A stretch of 48,918 nt of DNA from the NCBI GenBank assembly GCA_030066215.1, contig JASJCA010000030.1, positions 1 to 48,918 on the forward strand. Reading direction: 5' to 3'. The DNA is from Rhodobacter sp. GTDB lineage: Bacteria > Pseudomonadota > Alphaproteobacteria > Rhodobacterales > Rhodobacteraceae. Below are positions 44,111 to 48,918 of the stretch, piece by piece; the first letter of the stretch is position 1, and each line of letters begins with the position of its first letter. Made by a program: the position numbers and the translations under genes. Below the pieces are notes generated by a model, which was not told the DNA's origin, ran no database searches, and worked only from the letters and a program-made list of their open reading frames with translations.

Positions 44111-44128
44111 TGTCAACTAACTTGGACA
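44111..44128. promoter_or_regulatory. PpsR/CrtJ box near ppaA
   Basis: TGTCAACTAACTTGGACA matches TGT-N12-ACA, on the ppaA side. It probably contributes to control of ppaA-ppsR and bchF. Confidence 0.82.
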
Positions 44129-44242
44129 ATCTCTTTGACATCGACTGCCAAGCGGGCGTAGTGTCACCGGCAGTCGCGACACGTGGCGAAACGCTGCCGA
44201 TCTGCCCAGCGTTCCACTGGCGACGAGCAAGGGTACGCGTTG

Positions 44243-45046
44243 ATGATCGACGGCCCAGATTATGCGGCTGCCCGCGGGGGTGCTAGGGACGAACAGACCG
44301 TCGAGTCGCTCGCCTCTCGGGTCATCTCTGTTCTCGCGGCCCGGGTCAACGGACCGAAGACGGGCGCCGACGACCGGCTGTTGGCGCGGCTTTGCGCCGC
44401 CGCGCAGTCACAGGATCCGACCGACCATTCCGATGTGATCGAAGAGATGCTCGCCGCCGGCATTCAACGGCGCAGCATTGCCGATGTTTACATCCCCGTT
44501 GCCGCACGGCGGTTGGGCGTGGCGTGGTGTGAGGATCAGACGAGCTTCGCCGAAGTCACCATCGGCACTTCCCGATTGCAGTCGATGCTACGCGGCCTGG
44601 GCGGCGTTTGGTCCGGCGACGTGGCAGAGCCTCACGAGATCCAACCCACCGTTCTGATGATCGTGCCGGCCGATGAATATCACACCTTGGGCGCGATGGT
44701 GGCGACGGGGCAATTGCGCCGCGCCGGTGTCTCGGTGCGTCTGTGCGCCGGCCAATCCACCGCGATGATCCTGGACCTGGTTGAGTCGTTCAATTTCGAT
44801 GTCATCATGATATCCAGTGCCTCCAGCGAAAAGCTCGAGACGGTGCGCAAATTGATCGTCGACATCCGGTATTCCTTGCTGAACCCGACGCCGATCGTGG
44901 TTGGCGGCGCGGTGTTGGAGCTGGCCAGGGAAATCAAGGCGGTCACTGGAGCCGATCACGCCACCAACGACATCCAAGAGGCGCTTAGACTGTGCAAGTT
45001 GACGGCTTATCTGGCCGACAGCGCCCATTCCAATCCGCAGGGTTAG
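44243..45046 (+). CDS. ppaA: PpaA/AerR-type photosynthesis regulator
   Basis: Regulator related to the C-terminal part of AppA, with a cobalamin-binding-like domain. In Rhodobacter PpaA/AerR works with PpsR/CrtJ on photosynthesis promoters. It has 267 residues from the ATG at 44243 (MIDGPDYAAARG) with AAGGG upstream. A helical N-terminal part (about 20-115) precedes the Rossmann-like domain containing VPADEYHTLGAMVATGQLRR (about 138-157), whose histidine is the expected cobalamin-side ligand, and FDVIMISSASSEKLETV. Next gene is ppsR, 38 bp away. Confidence 0.88.
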   Translation: MIDGPDYAAARGGARDEQTVESLASRVISVLAARVNGPKTGADDRLLARLCAAAQSQDPTDHSDVIEEMLAAGIQRRSIADVYIPVAARRLGVAWCEDQTSFAEVTIGTSRLQSMLRGLGGVWSGDVAEPHEIQPTVLMIVPADEYHTLGAMVATGQLRRAGVSVRLCAGQSTAMILDLVESFNFDVIMISSASSEKLETVRKLIVDIRYSLLNPTPIVVGGAVLELAREIKAVTGADHATNDIQEALRLCKLTAYLADSAHSNPQG

Positions 45047-45084
45047 CGGATGCCGCCAGTTTCAATTTCGCGGAGGTCGGGCAA

Positions 45085-46500
45085 GTGACGTCTCGGGGCA
45101 CGCGCTACTGGACAAGCGGAGCAATTCCGCTGGTCGCGCCGGAGCTTCTGGGCGACATCATAGCCACCGCCTCGGACATCTCGTTGGTGATTTCCGATGT
45201 CGGCAAGATTCTGTCGGTCCTCGTCAATCCAACTCACCCGTCCTTCGGCAATCTCGATCACTGGGACGGCCGTGACATCCGCAGCTTTCTGACCGTCGAG
45301 AGCGTGCCGAAGCTCGATGCGGTATTGGACGACATCGCACGCGACGAGATTCCCAAGCGCGGGATCGAATTGAACCATTCGGACGGGACGACTTGGGAAT
45401 TCCCTGTCCGATACACGTTCCATCAGATCGGGCCAGACGGCGCGCTTTTGATGCTTGGGCGCGATCTGCGTCCGATCGCCGAGATGCAGCAACAACTGGT
45501 CAAGGCGCAACTGGCGCTGGAACGCGACTACGAGGCGCAACGCGAATTCGACACCCGCTACCGCGTATTGATGGAGGCGACCCGCGAAGGCGTCGCCTTT
45601 GTCGCAGTTGCGACCGGCAAGATCAGTGACGTCAACGATGCTGCCGCCACACTCTTTGGGGCCACCCGCGCCGAGCTGACCGGTGCTGCCTTCGCGCAAG
45701 AATTCGAAGGCCGCCGGCGGGGTGAACTGCTGGAAAGCCTGACCAACACGGCCATCGCCGACGGGGCACGACCGGTCGAATTGCAGGCGCGCCGGTCGCG
45801 CAAGCGCCTAAGTGTCTCGCCCTCGCTGTTCCGCGCGGCGGGCGAGCGGCTGCTGCTCTGCCGGATCGAAAGCGCCGACGAAGACGAGCCGATTACCGAC
45901 GAGCTGTCGGAAAACCTGTCAGGCCTCTACCAGGAGGGTGCCGACGGCATCGTCTTCACCGATCGCGACGGTATCATCCGCGCCGCGAACGAGGCATTTC
46001 TGGACCTTGCCGATGTCGCCCATCTGACGCTGGTCAAGGGCAAGTCGCTGGGCGAGTACCTGTCACGCGGCTCGGTCGATCTGAAGGTCTTGATCGAGAA
46101 CGCGGTTCGGTCAGGGCACATGAAGATGTACGCCACCAAGCTCGCCAGCGAATACGGCGCGCAGGTGTCGGTGGAGATTTCAGCGACATTCCTCAATGAC
46201 CGCGCCAATCCGTCGCTCGTCTTTGTCATCCGCGACGCCAGCCGGGCCGATGCCGTACGCCAGCATGGGGTCACGGTCACTGACGACGGGGTGCGTAGCG
46301 TGATGGAATTGGTGGGCAACGCCACGCTGAAGGACATCGTGGCCGAAACCACCGACGTGGTCGAAAAGATGTGCATCGAGACCGCCGTCGAATTGACCCG
46401 CAACAACCGTGTCGCGGCGGCCGAGATGCTGGGGCTCAGCCGGCAAAGCCTCTATGTCAAGCTGCGCAAATACGGGTTGCTGCACAAAGACGTCGACTGA
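45085..46500 (+). CDS. ppsR: Photosynthesis repressor PpsR (CrtJ)
   Basis: Redox-responsive transcription factor that binds TGT-N12-ACA boxes and represses pigment and antenna genes under oxygen. It has 471 residues from the GTG at 45085 (TSRGTRYWTSGAIPLVAPE follows), with GGAGG upstream. An N-terminal sensory domain, a Q-linker and two PAS domains (about 140-260 and 275-400) precede a Fis-type helix-turn-helix (NNRVAAAEMLGLSRQSLYVK). Cysteines at about 259 and 430 correspond to the redox-active pair. The ten boxes in this window are its expected targets. Confidence 0.94.
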   Translation: MTSRGTRYWTSGAIPLVAPELLGDIIATASDISLVISDVGKILSVLVNPTHPSFGNLDHWDGRDIRSFLTVESVPKLDAVLDDIARDEIPKRGIELNHSDGTTWEFPVRYTFHQIGPDGALLMLGRDLRPIAEMQQQLVKAQLALERDYEAQREFDTRYRVLMEATREGVAFVAVATGKISDVNDAAATLFGATRAELTGAAFAQEFEGRRRGELLESLTNTAIADGARPVELQARRSRKRLSVSPSLFRAAGERLLLCRIESADEDEPITDELSENLSGLYQEGADGIVFTDRDGIIRAANEAFLDLADVAHLTLVKGKSLGEYLSRGSVDLKVLIENAVRSGHMKMYATKLASEYGAQVSVEISATFLNDRANPSLVFVIRDASRADAVRQHGVTVTDDGVRSVMELVGNATLKDIVAETTDVVEKMCIETAVELTRNNRVAAAEMLGLSRQSLYVKLRKYGLLHKDVD

Positions 46501-46509
46501 TCCGGCAGC

Positions 46510-46527
46510 TGTCAACTTTTTCTGACA
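46510..46527. promoter_or_regulatory. PpsR/CrtJ box upstream of bchG
   Basis: TGTCAACTTTTTCTGACA matches TGT-N12-ACA. It begins 9 bp after the ppsR stop and lies 64 bp before the bchG start. Confidence 0.82.
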
Positions 46528-46591
46528 CATCAGGCGCGCCGAGCCAGATAAGCCTTGCGAGTCGGCCTGGATTCGGGGTCTACTTGACGTC

Positions 46592-47500
46592 ATGAGTGTC
46601 AGCGAAAGTTTACATACCCGGCGCTTGCCCGATCCCGCGGCGATGCTGGAGCTGATCAAGCCGATCACCTGGTTTCCGCCGATGTGGGCCTATCTCTGCG
46701 GCATCGTCTCGGCCGGCGTCGCGCCCTGGTCGCAATGGGGCCTTGTGCTGATTGGCGTCGTTCTGGCCGGCCCCGTAGTCTGCGGCATGAGTCAGGCGGC
46801 GAACGACTGGTGCGACCGCCAGGTCGACGCGATCAACGAGCCGCGCAGGCCGATCCCGTCCGGCCGCATCCCCGGCCGCTGGGGCCTTTGGATCGCGCTG
46901 GCGATGACGGCGCTGTCGCTGGCGCTTGGCTATACGCTCGGGCCTTGGGGGTTCGGCGCCACCGTCGTCGCGGTACTCGCCGCCTGGGCCTATAGCGCCG
47001 AGCCGGTGCGCCTGAAACGCTCGGGCTGGCTCGGTCCCGGCCTCGTCGGGCTGTGCTACGAGGGCCTGCCCTGGTTCACCGGTGCGGCGGTCCTGGCCCA
47101 GGGCGCGCCGGCCTTTCCGGTGATCGTGGTCGCGACGCTTTACGCGCTCGGCGCCCACGGCATCATGACGCTGAATGACTTCAAGGCGCTCGAGGGCGAC
47201 CGGCAGACCGGCGTCCGGTCGCTGCCCGTCACCCAAGGGCCTGAGGTCGCCGCCAGGATCGCCTGCATCGGCATGGCCGTGCCGCAACTGGTGGTCGTCT
47301 CGATGCTGGTCATATGGGGACGCCCCTGGCACGCGCTCGCTGTCGCCGCCGTCCTGCTGGCGCAACTCGCCGCCATGCGCGTGATGCTGCGCGACCCTAA
47401 GGCCAAGGCGCCCTGGTACAACAGCACCGGCGTCGTGTTCTACGTCGCCGGCATGATGATCACCGCCTTCGCCGTGCGCACGTTGGAGATCGGCCCATGA
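46592..47500 (+). CDS. bchG: Bacteriochlorophyll a synthase (geranylgeranyl transferase)
   Basis: Membrane prenyltransferase of the UbiA family that esterifies bacteriochlorophyllide a with geranylgeranyl diphosphate. It has 302 residues and about eight helices. The aspartate-rich substrate motif is SQAANDWCDRQVDAINEPRR (about 67-86), and the second is GIMTLNDFKALEGDRQTGVR (about 190-209). First gene of bchG-orf428-bchP-idi; the stop overlaps the next start. A PpsR box lies within its first codons. Confidence 0.95.
   Translation: MSVSESLHTRRLPDPAAMLELIKPITWFPPMWAYLCGIVSAGVAPWSQWGLVLIGVVLAGPVVCGMSQAANDWCDRQVDAINEPRRPIPSGRIPGRWGLWIALAMTALSLALGYTLGPWGFGATVVAVLAAWAYSAEPVRLKRSGWLGPGLVGLCYEGLPWFTGAAVLAQGAPAFPVIVVATLYALGAHGIMTLNDFKALEGDRQTGVRSLPVTQGPEVAARIACIGMAVPQLVVVSMLVIWGRPWHALAVAAVLLAQLAAMRVMLRDPKAKAPWYNSTGVVFYVAGMMITAFAVRTLEIGP
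46597..46614. promoter_or_regulatory. PpsR/CrtJ box inside the start of bchG
   Basis: TGTCAGCGAAAGTTTACA matches TGT-N12-ACA and covers bchG codons 2-8. With the box at 46510-46527 it brackets the probable promoter; being downstream it would block elongation or open-complex formation. Confidence 0.75.
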
Positions 47501-48783
47501 CGCTGTCCTGGCTGCAGATCGTCCGACTGGGACTTGTGCAGATGTGCCTCGGCGCCATCGTCGTGCTGACCACATCGACCCTAAACCGGCTGATGGTCGT
47601 CGAATTGGCGCTGCCCGCGGTGCTGCCCGGACTGCTCGTCGCGCTGCATTACGGCATCCAGATCACCCGGCCGAACTGGGGTTTCTTGAGCGACACCGGT
47701 GGCCACCGGACACGGTGGATCATCGGCGGCATGGTTGTGCTGGCGCTTGGCGGCCTCGGCGCCGCGTTCGGTGTCTTCGTGCTTGAGGCCAGTTTTGCCG
47801 CCGGCCTCGCCATCTCCATTGCCGCCTATGCGCTGATCGGCCTCGGCGTCGGCGCCTCGGGCACCTCGCTGCTCGCACTGCTGGCCACCGCGACCGCCCC
47901 GCGTCGCCGCGCCGCTGCCGCCACCATCACCTGGCTGATGATGATCGCCGGCATCGCCGTCACCGCCGCCACCGTTGGCGCGTTCCTCGACCCCTACAGC
48001 CCAGCACTCTTGCTGCGGATCGTCGCCGTCGTCACCGGCGGGGCCGTGGTGCTGACCGTCTTCGCCGTCTGGGGCATCGAGCAAAAAGTCATCGCCCGGA
48101 CCGAGCCCGACCCGATGCCGTTCCGCGACGGAATCCGCGAGATCTGGTCCGAACGCCCCGCGCGCAACTTCACTATCTTCGTGTTCCTGTCGATGACCGC
48201 CTATTTCATGCAAGAGCTGATCCTGGAGCCGTACGCTGGCCTCGTCTTCGCCTTTACGCCCGGCCAGTCCACTTCGCTGTCCGGCGCCCAGAACGGCGGC
48301 GTCTTCCTCGGCATGGTGCTCGTCGGCGTCATGGCCACCGGCCTGCGGATCGGGTCATTGCGCAACTGGGTCGTCTTCGGATGCCTCGGCTCGGCCAGTG
48401 CACTTACCATAATCATGATTATGGGACAAAGCGGCCCGGGGGCACCGCTGATGGCCGCTGTCGTGGGATTGGGCTTTTTCAACGGCATGTTCGCCGTCGC
48501 CGCCATCGGCGCGATGATGGCGCTGGCCGGTCAGGGGCGCGGCCGGCGCGAGGGGACGCGCATGGGCCTTTGGGGTGCGGCGCAGGCCATCGCTGCGGGT
48601 TTCGGCGGTCTGCTCGGCGCCGCCGCCGTCGATGTGATGCGCGCGATGACGGGCACTGCGACGGCCTTTGGCACCGTCTTTCTGTTCGAGGCGCTGCTCT
48701 TTCTCGCCTCCGCAGTAATGGCGCTGCGCATCATGGAAGGCGGCGCGCCCCGCCCTAGCGCATATCTGGTTCCGGGAGAATGA
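47497..48783 (+). CDS. ORF428-type BCH2/PucC-family membrane protein
   Basis: Major-facilitator-like protein of 428 residues, exactly the size of 'ORF428' found between bchG and bchP in Rhodobacter. About twelve hydrophobic helices are seen. TTSTLNRLMVVELALPAVLP, RPNWGFLSDTGGHRTRWIIG and FMQELILEPYAGLVFAF match the LhaA/PucC family. Its function is not settled; moving or chaperoning bacteriochlorophyll near BchG/BchP is inferred from context and homology. The ATG overlaps the bchG stop, and the stop is 2 bp before bchP. Confidence 0.92.
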   Translation: MTLSWLQIVRLGLVQMCLGAIVVLTTSTLNRLMVVELALPAVLPGLLVALHYGIQITRPNWGFLSDTGGHRTRWIIGGMVVLALGGLGAAFGVFVLEASFAAGLAISIAAYALIGLGVGASGTSLLALLATATAPRRRAAAATITWLMMIAGIAVTAATVGAFLDPYSPALLLRIVAVVTGGAVVLTVFAVWGIEQKVIARTEPDPMPFRDGIREIWSERPARNFTIFVFLSMTAYFMQELILEPYAGLVFAFTPGQSTSLSGAQNGGVFLGMVLVGVMATGLRIGSLRNWVVFGCLGSASALTIIMIMGQSGPGAPLMAAVVGLGFFNGMFAVAAIGAMMALAGQGRGRREGTRMGLWGAAQAIAAGFGGLLGAAAVDVMRAMTGTATAFGTVFLFEALLFLASAVMALRIMEGGAPRPSAYLVPGE

Positions 48784-48785
48784 CG

Positions 48786-48918
48786 ATGATCTATGATGTG
48801 GTAGTCGTGGGCGGCGGACCCTGTGGCGCGACCGCGGCCGAGGACCTGGCGCGGGCCGGCAAAAAGGTCGCGATGATCGACCGGGCGGGCCGGATCAAGC
48901 CCTGCGGCGGCGCCATCC
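48786..48918 (+). CDS. bchP: Geranylgeranyl reductase BchP, 5' part
   Basis: The first 44 codons of bchP, cut by the window end. MIYDVVVVGGGPCGATAAED contains the N-terminal FAD-binding GxGxxG motif, and the fragment ends in GRIKPCGGAI, conserved in BchP. The family continues for about 30 residues before the segment found at base 1, so 48786-48918 plus 1-954 together would give a normal gene of roughly 390-400 codons. The two parts do not join in frame directly: the missing stretch must be 2 bases plus a multiple of 3. Confidence 0.92.
   Translation, partial: MIYDVVVVGGGPCGATAAEDLARAGKKVAMIDRAGRIKPCGGAI

Overview
The window looks like an almost complete, small circular replicon that is mostly one photosynthesis gene cluster. 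It carries about 43 genes: bacteriochlorophyll a and carotenoid synthesis, LH1 and reaction-centre proteins, assembly factors, the PpsR/PpaA regulators, 5-aminolevulinate synthase, cytochrome c2, a DnaA-like replication initiator, a ParA/ParB pair and a ParD/ParE toxin-antitoxin pair. Gene order and families point to an aerobic anoxygenic phototroph of the Rhodobacterales (Rhodobacter/Roseobacter lineage). The cyclase is the oxygen-dependent AcsF. No bchE, bchJ, puc or pufC is present.

Layout. (1) 1-1481, + strand: 3' part of bchP, then idi. (2) 1482-2074: parDE. (3) 2071-14302, - strand: crtEF-bchCXYZ-pufQBALMX, then dxs behind a terminator. (4) 14397-16792, + strand: crtD-crtC. (5) 16827-19924, - strand: crtI-crtB-tspO. 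(6) 20058-24302, + strand: crtA-bchI-bchD-bchO. (7) 24299-27818: plasmid module, parA-parB (-) diverging from the replication initiator (+) across a probable origin. (8) 27881-43911, - strand: bchFNBHLM-lhaA-puhABC-(98-aa protein)-acsF-puhE-hemA-cycA. (9) 44243 to the end, + strand: ppaA-ppsR-bchG-orf428-bchP.

The window ends 44 codons into bchP and begins in the middle of bchP. From the family, only about 30 residues are missing between the two pieces, so the natural reading is a circle of about 49.0 kb opened inside bchP. On that circle the two halves of the photosynthesis cluster are separated at both junctions by plasmid maintenance modules: rep/par at one, parDE at the other. At each junction one pair of convergent genes has overlapping stop codons.

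Regulation is unusually readable. Ten perfect TGT-N12-ACA boxes (PpsR/CrtJ operators) were found, in pairs: before bchC, between crtE and crtD, between crtI and crtA, between bchF and ppaA, and around the bchG start. The regulator genes ppaA and ppsR are on the same molecule. Points to check are unusual starts (AUU for crtA, CUG for bchD, UUG for bchY), a crtC with no in-frame start codon, and an unexpected spacer with tandem repeats between bchY and bchZ. All identifications come from reading the sequence and from knowledge of the families; no database search was run.
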